NCBI GenBank assembly: GCA_030601885.1 | Contig: JAUWAU010000017.1 | Coordinates: 1-64,000 of the forward strand | DNA from: Armatimonadota bacterium | GTDB taxonomy: Bacteria; Armatimonadota; Zipacnadia; JAUWAU01 | DNA: 64,000 nt | Reading direction: 5' to 3' | In this document: positions 1 to 8,790 of the stretch, in pieces | Layout: each line of letters starts with the position of its first letter | Position numbering within the stretch: position 1 is the stretch's first letter | The notes under the pieces: generated by a model | What the model saw: the letters and a program-made list of their open reading frames with translations, nothing else | Databases searched by the model: none | Told to the model about the DNA's origin: nothing | Made by a program: the position numbers and the translations under genes

Positions 1-765
1 GGTGAGCACAGCGCCCCCTTTGGCCGTGCCATCGAGCTTCGCGATCATGAGCCCGGTGACGTCCACGGCTTTCTTGAACTCACGCGCCTGGGAGATGGCA
101 TTCTGCCCCATCGTTCCGTCGAGCACGAGCAGCGTCTCGTCCGGCGGGCGGCCGAGCTCGCGTTCGACCACGCGCCAGATCTTCTTCAGCTCCTCCATGA
201 GGCTGCGCTGGGTGTGCAATCGCCCCGCCGTGTCGATGATGACCACCTGAATGCCCCGGGCCTTGGCAGCCTGCAGGGAGTCGTACACGACGGCGCCGGG
301 ATCGCCGCCGGGCTGATGCTTCACGAAGTCGCAGCCGACACGGTTGGCCCACGTCTCCAGTTGTTCGATGGCCGCCGCGCGGAAGGTATCGGCCGCTGAG
401 AGCAGCACCGCGCAGCCATTGGATTTGTACCAGTGGGCGATCTTGGCTATGGAGGTGGTCTTGCCCACCCCATTGACGCCCACCACCATGAACACGGCCG
501 GCGTCTCAGGGCTGGTGGCGATGGGCACCTCGGCCTTGTCGAGGATTGCGGCAACCTTCGCCTGCAACAGCTCGCGCAGCTCCCCCGCGTCCGTCAGCTT
601 CTGCCGCCGCGATTCCTGACGCAGCTCCTTGACGAGACCCAGAGCCATCTCGACGCCCACATCCGCCTCCACGAGCGCCTCCTCGAGCTGCTCCAGCAGG
701 TCGTCGTCGATCCGCGTGCCCCCGCGCAGCAGGCTGCCAACTTTTCCCAAGAGTCCTTTGAGCAT
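1..765 (-). CDS. ftsY: Signal recognition particle receptor FtsY, C-terminal end cut by the window edge
   Basis: FtsY is the membrane-associated GTPase that docks the SRP-ribosome complex at the translocon. The 255 visible residues cover a short helical N domain and most of the GTPase (G) domain. Visible motifs are the P-loop GVNGVGKTTS (about residues 96-105), DTFRAAA, DTAGR and AKLDGTAKGG near the cut. The gene has no long acidic A domain, as in many non-proteobacterial FtsY proteins. It starts at an ATG at 763-765, 97 bp downstream of smc on the same strand; smc-ftsY is a common bacterial gene order, so the two are probably co-transcribed. The frame stays open to base 1 and the stop lies outside the window. 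Identification is secure. Confidence 0.95.
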   Translation of the reverse strand, partial: MLKGLLGKVGSLLRGGTRIDDDLLEQLEEALVEADVGVEMALGLVKELRQESRRQKLTDAGELRELLQAKVAAILDKAEVPIATSPETPAVFMVVGVNGVGKTTSIAKIAHWYKSNGCAVLLSAADTFRAAAIEQLETWANRVGCDFVKHQPGGDPGAVVYDSLQAAKARGIQVVIIDTAGRLHTQRSLMEELKKIWRVVERELGRPPDETLLVLDGTMGQNAISQAREFKKAVDVTGLMIAKLDGTAKGGAVLT

Positions 766-862
766 GGGACAGGTCTGGAAGAGGAATGCCGACAGGACCG
801 ATTATACGCGGGCACCGGACGACGCTGCGTAAGCCGCCCCACAGCGCTCCGGTGACGGGGGC

Positions 863-3800
863 TTAGTTCGACACGGCAGCGGCTGCACGCTCTCTCTCGG
901 CCGCTTCGATGGCGTCCTGGAGCGCGACGGAGATCGTGGTCGAGATGCCGGGCTCCTCCATCGTGACGCCCACGAGGCGATCGGCGACCTCCATGGTCCC
1001 CTTGTTGTGCGTGATGACAATGAACTGTGATTGCCGGGCGAATTCTCTGAGCACGCGCGCAAATCGCTCGATGTTGTCGTCGTCCAGAGCCGCATCCACC
1101 TCGTCCACGACGCAGAATGGACTCGGCCGCACCTTCATCATGGCGAACAGGAGCGCTGTTGCGGTCAGCGCGCGTTCGCCGCCCGAGAGCAGGAGCAGGT
1201 TCTGCTGTCGCTTGCCCGGGAGCTGCACTATCACCTCCACGCCCGTCTCGAGCACGTTCTCCGGGTCCGTCAGCACCAGCTCCGTGTGCCCGCCTCGGAA
1301 CAGCTCATTGAAGAGGAGGTCGAACTCGCGCCCCACGGCCTCGAAGGCCTCCATGAAGGCGCCGGTGGTGGCCTCGTCGATCTGCTGTATGATCTCGAGC
1401 AGGTCGGCCTTCGCCTTCTCCATGTCCTCGCGCTGACCCACGAGGAAGTCCTCCCGGGCCTTGAGCCGCTCGTATTCCCCGATGGCGCCGACGTTGACGT
1501 CGCCCATGTCGCGCAGGGCTGCCTTGAGCTCACGGCTCCTGCGAGCGGCCGCCGGCCGATCGATGTCGGTGGCACAGTGCCGCGCGGCTTCGTCGGGCGT
1601 AAGCTCGTAGGCCTCCTGCAGTCTCTCTCGAATGTGATCCAGCTCCGCCTCCTCGCGGGCGCGCCCAAGCTCGGCTCGATGCACGCGGCTCTGAAGACCC
1701 TCCAGCGACTCCTGCAGAGCGTTGCGACTTCCCGCGAGGTCGCTCAACTGCTCGTTCAGCGCGCGCACTGCCTCTTCTTGCTCGCCGAGGCTGGCCCGCA
1801 CGGCGGCCGCAGCCTCGCGCTTGCCGGCCGCCAGTGCCGCCTGCTCCTGCGCCTCCGCTCGGATCTGCTCCTCGGTCTCGTCCAGCCCCGACAGCTCGGC
1901 CTCGTCCCGCTCGACCTCTTGCTCGAGTTCCGTCGTGCGCTCTTGCAGGCGCTGCAGAGCCGCGTCGCATGAGCGCAGCCGCTCCTCGGCCTCGGCGAGC
2001 GCGACCCTCGATGTCGTCAGGCTTTCATTCTCCGCCTCGGCCGCTGTCTGAGATCGACCAATAGCCTCCTGCGCCGCAGCGACGTCCGCGCCCATGGTCT
2101 TCGCCTCCGCCTGGAGTCGCCGGGCATCCTCCGCCCGCTGCTGCTGCTCTGCCTTGGTCTGTTCCAGGTGCTCTTTCGTGGCCGCATGGTCTCGGCCGAT
2201 AAGCCGCGCGCTCTCCTCAGCCTCCGCGAGCTGCGCGGCAAGGTGATCGACATCGCGCGCCATGCCGGCCCGTGTGCCCTGCAGAGACAGGATTTCGCCT
2301 TCCTGTTGCTCGACCAGCTCTGTGAGCCGTGTCATTTCGGCCACGCAGGCAGCAGTGATGCGCTGCATGCGCCGCAGGGGAGGTCGAGCGATCTTCAGCT
2401 CTTTCTCCAGGTCGGTGATGTCGCGCGCCCGCGCCAGGGGCGAGCGGGCGCCCTCGGGGTGGAGACCACCCGCGATGATACCGCCCTTTTCGAGCTGCTC
2501 GCCCGCGAGAGTGGCGAAACGCGCCGAGGCCAAGTGGCGCTTATGGAGGCGCTGCGCTGCATCCAGGTCCGTGGTGACGATGACGTCGCCGAGCAGCAGC
2601 TCGAACACGCGTCGCAGATGGCGCGGACACTTGACGAGCCGGGTGGCCACTCCAAGGACGCCCTCTTCGGCACCGGCGAGAGTCGCGGACACCGGAGTGC
2701 TCATCGGGGCCAGAGTCGCAAGCGCGAGAAAGGTGGCGCGCCCCTGCCGTGTCGCCTTCAGGAACTCGACGGCCTTGAGAGCAGCCTCGTGACCGTCCGC
2801 GATCAGCCACTGCAGCCGATCGCCCAGCGCCGCCTCGATAGCCAGCTCGTAGCGCTCGGGAACGTCGATCAGGTCGGCGATAGGGCCTTCGATGCCGCTG
2901 AGTTTGCCTTCGTCTTGGGCCCTCAGCGTGGCCGCAACGCCATTCCCCGCGCCGTCGGTGCACGCAACGACCTCGCGCAGAATGGTGAGGCCGGACTCGA
3001 GCGATGAGACGTAGCGCTCCATGACGGTGCGCTTTGCGTCCTGTTCCGCGGCCAGTTTCTGTGCCCCAACGAGGGCGCGGCGGTCGTCCGCCGTGACGGA
3101 TTGCAGCGCGTCCAGCGCCTGCTCCGTGTGACCGAGCTCCTCTTTGGTGGCGGCCAACTGCTGCTGCAGGCGGTCCCGCCGCTCCTGCACGCGTTTCAAG
3201 CGCGTGTCCAGGCGTTCTCGGCGCTGCGCCAAATCGTCCTCCAGCGCCTCGAGGCTCTGCTTTTCGCTCTGTGCTGCCACGGCCTGGCCGGCGAGCTGCA
3301 TGTGACGCTGGCGCAGATCCTCCACTGCCTGCGCCTTCTCCTGCACGGCAGCGCGGCGCTCCGCTATCCGCGCCTCCACCTCAGCCAACCGCGCCGTGGC
3401 CTGTCGCGCCTCCTCCTGTTTCTCCTCACGCTCCTCACGCATGCTCGCCGATTGGCCGCCCAGCCCCTGCACTCTCTCTCCGGCCGCGGCAATCCGCTGT
3501 TTGAGGGATTCTCGCCGCTCGCCGAGCGAGCGCAGCCGCTCTTCGGCGAGCGCCTTGGCGGAATCGGCCCGCTCCGCCTCGGACTCATTGCGCCGGGCCT
3601 CGTCCCGCAGCTCCCGCAGCTCCTCGGTTATCGCGGCCACTTGCGCCTGCAGTTTCTCCTGCTCCGTGGACAGCCTCGACACCTGCGCCCGCGTGCCGGC
3701 CACATCGGCCTCGCCGATCTGGCGTTCGTGCATAAAACGGCCGAGGCGCTCGCTGTGGCGCTGATGCTCGGCCACCAGCAGGGCCAGCTCGAACTCGTGG

Positions 3801-4465
3801 AGCTCCTCGGTGAGCTTCTTGTATTCGCGGGCCCGCTCAGCTTCGCGCGCCAGGGGTTCGCGCTGCGAGGCCAGCTCGGTCACGATGTCGTTGAGCCGCG
3901 TGATGTTGGCCTCGGTCCCCTCGAGCTTTCGCAGCGTCTCCCGCCGCCGACGCCGGTACTTCTGCACGCCGGCGACCTCCTCGAGCAGCTCCCGCCGGTC
4001 CTCGCCGCGAAGGCTCAGCACCAGGTCAACCTGCCCTTGGGTCACCACCGAGTAGGCCTGCTTGCCGATGCCGGTGTCGAGGAACAGCTCGAGGATGTCA
4101 CGAAGCCGGCATTTGGCTTTGTTCAGCCGGTACTCCGTGTCGCCCGAGCGGAAGATGCGCCGCGAGACCGTCACCTCGGAGAAGTCGATGGGGAGCGCAC
4201 CATCGGAGTTGTCGATGGTCAGCGATACCTGGGCCAGGCCGAGGGGGCGGCGGCCGTCGGTTCCGGCGAAGATGACGTCCCGCGCCGTGCTGCTGCGCAG
4301 CGTCTTCATGCGTTGCTCGCCGAGCACCCACATCATGGCATCGGCGATATTGCTCTTGCCCGCGCCGTTTGGCCCGACGATGGCCGTGATGCCGGGGCCG
4401 AACTCGAAGACCGTCTTGTCGGCGAACGTCTTGAAGCCGTGGAGTTCGAGGCTCTTGAGGTACAC
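863..4465 (-). CDS. smc: Chromosome segregation protein SMC
   Basis: SMC is the ATPase of the bacterial condensin. I chose the GTG at 4463-4465, which gives 1200 residues beginning VYLKSLELHGFKTFADK, the usual SMC N terminus; the open frame runs 59 codons further upstream, but that extension is low-complexity and unlike SMC. The P-loop GPNGAGKSN is at residues 31-39. Two long coiled-coil halves rich in E, R, Q and A flank a hinge at roughly residues 500-650 (GIEGPIADLIDVPERYELA). The C-terminal head carries the signature LLLLSGGERALTATALL and Walker B CVVDEVDAALDD. Length matches the family (about 1190). A GGGTGA lies 8 bases before the GTG. A good promoter lies at 4604-4632. ftsY follows. 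Confidence 0.96.
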   Translation of the reverse strand: MYLKSLELHGFKTFADKTVFEFGPGITAIVGPNGAGKSNIADAMMWVLGEQRMKTLRSSTARDVIFAGTDGRRPLGLAQVSLTIDNSDGALPIDFSEVTVSRRIFRSGDTEYRLNKAKCRLRDILELFLDTGIGKQAYSVVTQGQVDLVLSLRGEDRRELLEEVAGVQKYRRRRRETLRKLEGTEANITRLNDIVTELASQREPLAREAERAREYKKLTEELHEFELALLVAEHQRHSERLGRFMHERQIGEADVAGTRAQVSRLSTEQEKLQAQVAAITEELRELRDEARRNESEAERADSAKALAEERLRSLGERRESLKQRIAAAGERVQGLGGQSASMREEREEKQEEARQATARLAEVEARIAERRAAVQEKAQAVEDLRQRHMQLAGQAVAAQSEKQSLEALEDDLAQRRERLDTRLKRVQERRDRLQQQLAATKEELGHTEQALDALQSVTADDRRALVGAQKLAAEQDAKRTVMERYVSSLESGLTILREVVACTDGAGNGVAATLRAQDEGKLSGIEGPIADLIDVPERYELAIEAALGDRLQWLIADGHEAALKAVEFLKATRQGRATFLALATLAPMSTPVSATLAGAEEGVLGVATRLVKCPRHLRRVFELLLGDVIVTTDLDAAQRLHKRHLASARFATLAGEQLEKGGIIAGGLHPEGARSPLARARDITDLEKELKIARPPLRRMQRITAACVAEMTRLTELVEQQEGEILSLQGTRAGMARDVDHLAAQLAEAEESARLIGRDHAATKEHLEQTKAEQQQRAEDARRLQAEAKTMGADVAAAQEAIGRSQTAAEAENESLTTSRVALAEAEERLRSCDAALQRLQERTTELEQEVERDEAELSGLDETEEQIRAEAQEQAALAAGKREAAAAVRASLGEQEEAVRALNEQLSDLAGSRNALQESLEGLQSRVHRAELGRAREEAELDHIRERLQEAYELTPDEAARHCATDIDRPAAARRSRELKAALRDMGDVNVGAIGEYERLKAREDFLVGQREDMEKAKADLLEIIQQIDEATTGAFMEAFEAVGREFDLLFNELFRGGHTELVLTDPENVLETGVEVIVQLPGKRQQNLLLLSGGERALTATALLFAMMKVRPSPFCVVDEVDAALDDDNIERFARVLREFARQSQFIVITHNKGTMEVADRLVGVTMEEPGISTTISVALQDAIEAAERERAAAAVSN

Positions 4466-4603
4466 GAAGCGATCACCCGTGCTGTGATGAGATTGCTGTG
4501 AGCGTTGCTGCGACGATGGCGGCTGCGAAAGCGTGGCTGGACGACAGGAGGTATGCTCCGACCTCCAAACTGCCTTACTGTGGCCCGTGCATCGGCGACG
4601 GGT

Positions 4604-4632
4604 AGTATACAGCGGCCCCCGGCGGTCGTCAA
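4604..4632 (-). promoter_or_regulatory. Sigma-70-type promoter for smc-ftsY
   Basis: On the minus strand TTGACG (4632-4627) and TATACT (4609-4604) are separated by exactly 17 bases. Transcription would start near 4597 and leave a leader of about 130 nt before the GTG start of smc. The match is one base from consensus in each box. Assigned by eye, with no expression data. Confidence 0.7.
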
Positions 4633-4871
4633 CTGGCGCCAATAGCCCCGACGACGACTTAGGGGTACTCCCACAGCCCCTTGGTCTGGGCCAACTCGCC
4701 CGTCACGCCAGGGCCCTCGGCCTCGCCTCGCCGATGAGCCATCCAGAGGCGGTAGAGATCGGCCGTCGTCGTCGCCACCGCCCCCATCCCCTCCAGGAAC
4801 TGGATGGCTTCCGGCGAGTAGTGCTCTCGGTCCCCCCTCTCGCTGGGAGCGTGGCACCGATGAGTGTTCGT

Positions 4872-4985
4872 AAATGCGGAGACACCATAAATCCGTAAAT
4901 CCGGGAAATCCGGGGACACCATACAAAATTCTTGACTGCTCGGCGAATCAGGGCTATCGCGATTCCGGGGAGACAATACCCATTT
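4872..4985. repeat. Cluster of short CCGGGGACA-type repeats
   Basis: Three related short sequences occur close together: CGGAGACACCATAAATCC (from 4877), AATCCGGGGACACCATAC (4907-4924) and GATTCCGGGGAGACAATACC (4961-4980). The same word recurs at 5969-5986 and, inverted, at 48329-48347. In other genomes the ATTCCGGGGACAGTATAC type of sequence typically flanks IS200-like/REP-associated tyrosine transposases; that link is from memory. No transposase is present here, so these would be orphan ends. Confidence 0.45.
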
Positions 4986-5249
4986 AGACAACCGAGCGCA
5001 ACCGTTGGCCGCACGGCCGTCCCCTGTCCACCACCGAGGAGCGGAGACGGTGACCCATTTCTGCGAGGCTGCCCCTGATCGCCCCCGACCTCGACCACAT
5101 CGGCGACTGATGACGGCCGTGGGACCGGTTCTCCATACACAGTGGGCTGTCGAAGTACGAACCGGCCGCACAGAGGAGGAAGTGCCCGCTCCCGCACAAT
5201 CCGACAAGCCTCTGGACGAGCGGCTGAAGTTTCTCTGAGGCGTGGCCAG

Positions 5250-5711
5250 TCAGTCGTCATAGATGCTGACATCGCTCACGTCTCTGAGTAGGTGGATCCA
5301 AGGGATCCTCTTGACGTGGCTGTAAGCCTTGCCGTCGGCAGTCACACAAGGACACTGCCCAAATCGGGCAACCGCGAAGTAGTAGGCGTCGTAGACCGAG
5401 AGCTTCCGGTCCTTCCGGCCATATGCCGCCGCCATCTCCGTGGCTCGCCAAAGGACGCGACGTGTCAGCCGTTTAACGGTGAACGGTAGACGCCAAAGGT
5501 CACGGATGCGCCCCCTGACGGTGGGCGGAGGCAAGCGATAGTGCGAGTGGTGCATGGAACTCGCGCACTCGTATATCGCGAAGGAGGGGATGAGAACGGT
5601 GAGGTGCCCGTCGAGAAAGCGCTGCCGGAACTGCAGGGCTACATCGCTGTCCGGTTCAAGCTCCGGCGGGTAGAACCACTTGAGGATCACCGAGGCGTCA
5701 AGGACGACCAT
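5250..5711 (-). CDS. PIN-domain ribonuclease toxin, VapC family
   Basis: A 153-residue PIN protein, predicted to cut RNA and to be the toxin of a VapBC-type pair. All four expected acidic residues are visible: D5 (VVLDASVILKW), E48 (FAIYECAS), D108 (SVYDAYYFA) and D126 (CVTADGKAY). I placed the start at the ATG at 5709-5711, which begins exactly at the PIN beta strand; the open frame continues upstream only through the antitoxin gene. It overlaps the upstream antitoxin gene by 14 bases, the usual coupling in such pairs. It is solitary chromosomal DNA next to repeat debris, so recent transfer is plausible. Confidence 0.88.
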   Translation of the reverse strand: MVVLDASVILKWFYPPELEPDSDVALQFRQRFLDGHLTVLIPSFAIYECASSMHHSHYRLPPPTVRGRIRDLWRLPFTVKRLTRRVLWRATEMAAAYGRKDRKLSVYDAYYFAVARFGQCPCVTADGKAYSHVKRIPWIHLLRDVSDVSIYDD

Positions 5712-5880
5712 CGCGTGACTCGCTCCGCAATCGCCGCAGCGTCTCGGTGATGGTCTCGTCCGGTGGCCCCACCTTGGCGACGTGCTTCCTGATCTCCTCC
5801 ACACCCCTGTCGATGCTCTCCGCAATCGCTCTGCGCTTCGCCAATTCCTCTTCGGTTACCTGGCGAGGCTTCCTGGGCAT
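5698..5880 (-). CDS. Small VapB-like antitoxin
   Basis: This 60-residue charged helical protein (MPRKPRQVTEEELAKRRAI at the N terminus) sits directly before the PIN toxin gene and overlaps it by 14 bases. Its size, order and overlap are those of an antitoxin. I do not recognise a specific DNA-binding fold; the first ten basic residues could form a short beta strand of the ribbon-helix-helix type, but this is a guess. A strong ribosome binding site (GGAAGGAGGG) lies 8-10 bases before the ATG, and a promoter lies at 5903-5931. Identification rests mostly on context. Confidence 0.7.
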   Translation of the reverse strand: MPRKPRQVTEEELAKRRAIAESIDRGVEEIRKHVAKVGPPDETITETLRRLRSESRDGRP

Positions 5881-5902
5881 CGCGAAGGCCCTCCTTCCTC
5901 AA

Positions 5903-5931
5903 AACATATACCCTCTCTCGCTGGCCGTCAA
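5903..5931 (-). promoter_or_regulatory. Promoter of the VapBC-type pair
   Basis: TTGACG (5931-5926) and TATGTT (5908-5903) on the minus strand are 17 bases apart. Transcription would begin about 15-20 bases before the antitoxin ATG, leaving just room for its strong ribosome binding site. A match by eye only. Confidence 0.55.
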
Positions 5932-5968
5932 CCCGAGGCCGGTCACGGCCCGCTATGACCGCCGTCGT

Positions 5969-5986
5969 ATTCCGGGGACGTATACC
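5969..5986. repeat. Isolated CCGGGGACG-type repeat
   Basis: ATTCCGGGGACGTATACC is another member of the short repeat family seen at 4872-4985 and 48329-48347. It lies upstream of the VapBC promoter and downstream of the HicB-like gene. Confidence 0.4.
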
Positions 5987-6010
5987 GCGGACATCATAGT
6001 CATTTGTGAA

Positions 6011-6226
6011 CTACTCCCCCGGCCCCCCCACCGTGTCCGCCAGAGATCCGGGCGCAGGGAGCGGCTCCCCGGCCTGGCGGAGGCCTTCGATGTGAAACGC
6101 GATCGCCTCCGCTATCTGCAGCTTTACTTCCTCACGCGTGCGGCCCGTGGCGATGCAGCCGGGCAAATCCGGCACATAGGCAGACCAGCCGGTGGCTGTC
6201 GGCTCGTAGACGACAGCGTACTTCAT
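6011..6226 (-). CDS. HicB-like antitoxin-fold protein (orphan)
   Basis: A 71-residue protein starting MKYAVVYEPTATGWSAYVPD, followed by LPGCIATGRTREEVKLQIAEAI. This is the classic HicB/UPF0150 partial RNase H-like fold, in which the acidic PDLPGC turn and the helix with EAI are diagnostic. HicB normally neutralises the HicA mRNA interferase, but no HicA gene lies on either side, and this short form lacks a C-terminal DNA-binding helix-turn-helix. I start at the ATG at 6224-6226 because GGGAGG lies 7 bases upstream. The gene follows the M24-fold gene by 23 bases and may be read from the same transcript. Confidence 0.8.
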   Translation of the reverse strand: MKYAVVYEPTATGWSAYVPDLPGCIATGRTREEVKLQIAEAIAFHIEGLRQAGEPLPAPGSLADTVGGPGE

Positions 6227-6249
6227 CGCTCGCCTCCCACCCGCGCCGC

Positions 6250-7353
6250 TCACCGCACCAGAATATCCGGCCGCTCCCACGTGGTCTCGCCGATCTGCAC
6301 CGTCAGCATCGGCCAGTCCGGGGTCGGGCTGATGATCTCCTGGCCGTCGTCGGCGAGGATGATCGTATCCTCGGACTTGGTGCCGCTGATGGATGGATTC
6401 CAGGCGAAGGCCTGGTTAGGCTGGACAGTGAGGTCGCAGTCCGGCTCCGCCCGGTACTCGCGCGGTGCGTATCCGGTCGGCCCGCCCTGGTGGTGGAGCT
6501 GCCACTCGTCGCCGAAACCGGCCTCTTCGTAGGCTGCCACCCCGGCGGAGAAGATGTCGCCGATGCGGGCGCCGGGGGTCGTGTGGGAGATAAAGGTCGC
6601 GTCAATGTGCGCGACGGCCTCCTGCTTGCGCCGCAGCTCGTCGCTCAGCGGGCCGAAATGCACCAACCGGGTGGCCGAGACGCACAGGCCCTTGTAGCGC
6701 CCCACGGCCACGAGCATGGCGTATCTCTCCAGCGGCTTGGTGCCGTTTGGGATGGGATGGCGGTAGTTGAACACGCGCCGATCGGTCGCCACCAGCAGGA
6801 CGGCCGGAATCAGCTCCCACGCCATGAGCCCCTGCGCCATCAGTCCGGCAATCTTGCCCTCCAGATCGCCGGGCTTTATCTGCAGGCACACGTCGCCCAG
6901 GACCTTCCCAACTATCTCGCCCCCGTAGCGGTAGCGCTGCAGCTCTGAGGAGAGCAGGCTGTAGCGGAGCGGCGCTATCTCCTCAGCCACATCCGCCGCC
7001 CCGCCGAGGGGCACGTCGCCCACGAAGGGCTCCTCGGCCATGTCGCGCAATACCGCAACGGCCTCGTCGCCCTGCCACCACGGGTGAGACCGCACCTCGA
7101 TGCCCAGGCCACCGACTTCCTCTTCGAGAATCCGCTGCGCCTCGATGTTGTTGGTGAGCACGTAGTCCTCCTCGTGCGTCACCACCACCGTGGCTACGCC
7201 GCTCTCGGTGGCGAGAGCCACATGATTGTCGCCCCCGGCGGTGTACCAGGCGAAGTTCGCCTGCGTGCCCAGCAGAACGGCGCCGATCTCATTGTTGGCC
7301 ATGTAGGAGCGGACGCGGCGCCCTTTCTCGGCGACCTCCTCTTTTCGGGTCAT
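6250..7353 (-). CDS. M24 (creatinase/aminopeptidase P fold) protein lacking most metal ligands
   Basis: A 367-residue protein with the two-part layout of the family: a creatinase N-terminal domain (about 1-140) and a pita-bread domain. In M24 metallopeptidases the metals are held by two Asp, one His and two Glu. Here the stretch that should carry the Asp pair reads MLVAVGRYKGLCVSATRL, with no Asp; the His region is LHHQGGPTGY (about 286-295) and the first Glu position reads NPSI rather than EPG (about 319-322). Only the His and the last Glu (KSEDTI) seem kept. It is therefore probably a metal-independent hydrolase, like creatinase, or inactive as a peptidase. A GGGAGG precedes the ATG at 7353. 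galK lies 43 bp upstream on the same strand. Confidence 0.75.
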   Translation of the reverse strand: MTRKEEVAEKGRRVRSYMANNEIGAVLLGTQANFAWYTAGGDNHVALATESGVATVVVTHEEDYVLTNNIEAQRILEEEVGGLGIEVRSHPWWQGDEAVAVLRDMAEEPFVGDVPLGGAADVAEEIAPLRYSLLSSELQRYRYGGEIVGKVLGDVCLQIKPGDLEGKIAGLMAQGLMAWELIPAVLLVATDRRVFNYRHPIPNGTKPLERYAMLVAVGRYKGLCVSATRLVHFGPLSDELRRKQEAVAHIDATFISHTTPGARIGDIFSAGVAAYEEAGFGDEWQLHHQGGPTGYAPREYRAEPDCDLTVQPNQAFAWNPSISGTKSEDTIILADDGQEIISPTPDWPMLTVQIGETTWERPDILVR

Positions 7354-7396
7354 AGATTAGCCTCCCAAATGTAATGGATGATAGCATCGCCCGTCC

Positions 7397-8572
7397 TCAC
7401 AGCCGTTCCACTCGGGCGCCGTCCTCGGCCTCGCAGACGTACAGCTCCGGGTCGTGACCGATATCTCGGCGGTATCGCCGGATCAGCTCCTCCCGGAACG
7501 CGGGAATGGCCTCCTCGCGCACCAACGCTATGGCGCAGCCGCCGAAGCCCGCGCCGGCCATGCGCGCGCCGAGTGCGCCATCGACGTCAACGGCCGTCTC
7601 CGAGATGATGTCGAGCGCCGGAACGGTCACCTCGTAGTCGCACTTGTGGCTCGCGTGGGACTCGGTGAGCAGGTGCCCCACCCCGGCGAGATCGCCACGC
7701 TTCAGGGCCCCCACCGTGTCGAGCACGCGCTGGTTCTCGGTCACCACGTGCCGGGCCCGTTTCCGCACTTGCTCCGGCAGCAGGCTTCCGTGCGCCTCAA
7801 GGTCTGCCACGGTCACATCGCGAAGCGCCTTGATCTCCGGCAGCCGCTGCTGCAGCAGCCGCACGGCCTCCTCGCACTGTGCGCGCCGGGTGTTGTACTC
7901 CGAATCCACCAGCTCGCGCGGCACCCTGGTGTCGCAGATCACGAACTTGTGCCCGTCCGCGGGGATGGGGACCAGCTCGTACTCGAGGCTCCGGCAGTCG
8001 ATGAGCAGCGCGTGCCCCTTGCGCCCCAGGATCGCGATGAACTGGTCCATGATGCCGCAGTTCATGCCCACGAACTCGTTCTCGGCGCGCTGGCAGAGCA
8101 AGGCCATGTCCACCGGATCCATCTCGAAGCCCGTGAGTCCCTGGAAGGTTATGGCGGTGGCGACTTCGATCGCCGCGGACGACGACAGCCCGGCGGCCAC
8201 GGGTACGTTGCCCCAGACAACCGCGTCCATGCCGCACAGCTCAACGTCGCGCTGTTGCAGGAAGTGCGCCACGCCACTGATGTAATCCATCCACAGCGCG
8301 TCGGGCGCCTTTTCGAGGGCGTCGAGCGGCATCTCAGTGCGGCCGTCGAAGTTCAGGGAGTAAACGCGGAGAGTCCTATCGTCCCGCGGCGCGGCGGCCA
8401 TGGCGACGTGACGCTCGAGGGCGATGGGAAACACGAAGCCGTCGTTGTAGTCGGTATGGCCGCCGATGAGGTCAATGCGGCCCGGGCCCCGTCCGATCAC
8501 GTGCGGATCGCGGCCGAACTCGTCCACGAAGGCCTGGACAATGTCAACTCGTTCCTCTTGCGGGTCTGTCAT
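7397..8572 (-). CDS. galK: Galactokinase
   Basis: A GHMP-family sugar kinase of 391 residues that phosphorylates galactose at C1 in the Leloir pathway. Visible are the galactokinase signature near the N terminus (GRIDLIGGHTDYNDGFVFP, with Gly where many homologues have Glu), the ATP-binding motif GLSSSAAIEVA, the catalytic-base region GIMDQF and the C-terminal GHMP motif GAGFGGCAIAL. Length is that of GalK (about 385). No galT or galE is adjacent. It is transcribed away from the carboxypeptidase gene across a 218-base divergent region. Confidence 0.92.
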   Translation of the reverse strand: MTDPQEERVDIVQAFVDEFGRDPHVIGRGPGRIDLIGGHTDYNDGFVFPIALERHVAMAAAPRDDRTLRVYSLNFDGRTEMPLDALEKAPDALWMDYISGVAHFLQQRDVELCGMDAVVWGNVPVAAGLSSSAAIEVATAITFQGLTGFEMDPVDMALLCQRAENEFVGMNCGIMDQFIAILGRKGHALLIDCRSLEYELVPIPADGHKFVICDTRVPRELVDSEYNTRRAQCEEAVRLLQQRLPEIKALRDVTVADLEAHGSLLPEQVRKRARHVVTENQRVLDTVGALKRGDLAGVGHLLTESHASHKCDYEVTVPALDIISETAVDVDGALGARMAGAGFGGCAIALVREEAIPAFREELIRRYRRDIGHDPELYVCEAEDGARVERL

Positions 8573-8654
8573 TTGGCCACATCCCTGAGCGCGGCAACGG
8601 TCATCGGGGCGTTTTCGGCGACAGGGTCCGCATCCCCTTCACGGCGCTGCGCTG

Positions 8655-8702
8655 CGAGACTCCCGAGGGCACGGTGCCGTGCAGGGTCCCCGTCGAGTCT
8701 CG
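8655..8702. repeat. Imperfect cruciform in the galK/carboxypeptidase divergent region
   Basis: An 8-bp arm CGAGACTC (8655-8662) is matched by GAGTCTCG (8695-8702), and the interior contains a second palindrome GCACGG-TG-CCGTGC (8669-8682). It lies between two divergent genes. It could be a regulatory structure or an element remnant; no T-run follows, so it is not an obvious terminator. Confidence 0.4.
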
Positions 8703-8790
8703 GCGAAGCTACCGAGGTGTGGAGGGCCTCATTGCGCGCTGGTCAGGACCACGCGGATATTGAAGCAGCGCGAGCCGCGGAAGCACCACA

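Larger units (their letters stand above)
4466..5249 (-). other. Gene-poor gap with element debris and a possible gene remnant
   Basis: This 784-base stretch holds the smc promoter and leader, then no gene I can support. On the minus strand about 4659-4840 encodes a protein-like tail (HYSPEAIQFLEGMGAVATTT, later LYRLWMAHRRG) ending at a stop at 4659. It may be the 3' end of a degraded gene, but I recognise no family and its upstream frame has no convincing start. Several copies of a short CCGGGGACA-type repeat lie at 4872-4985 (separate entry). The remainder (4986-5249) shows only weak open frames on both strands. Confidence 0.4.

Noticed and set aside
4659..5272. Open frames of 180-190 codons on the minus strand between smc and the VapBC pair
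   Set aside because: They run through the repeat cluster, overlap each other in different frames and look like protein only in the last 60 codons of one; treated as debris.
6011..6226. A complete HicAB toxin-antitoxin pair
   Set aside because: No HicA-like frame (about 60 residues with the GSH motif) was found on either side of the HicB-like gene.
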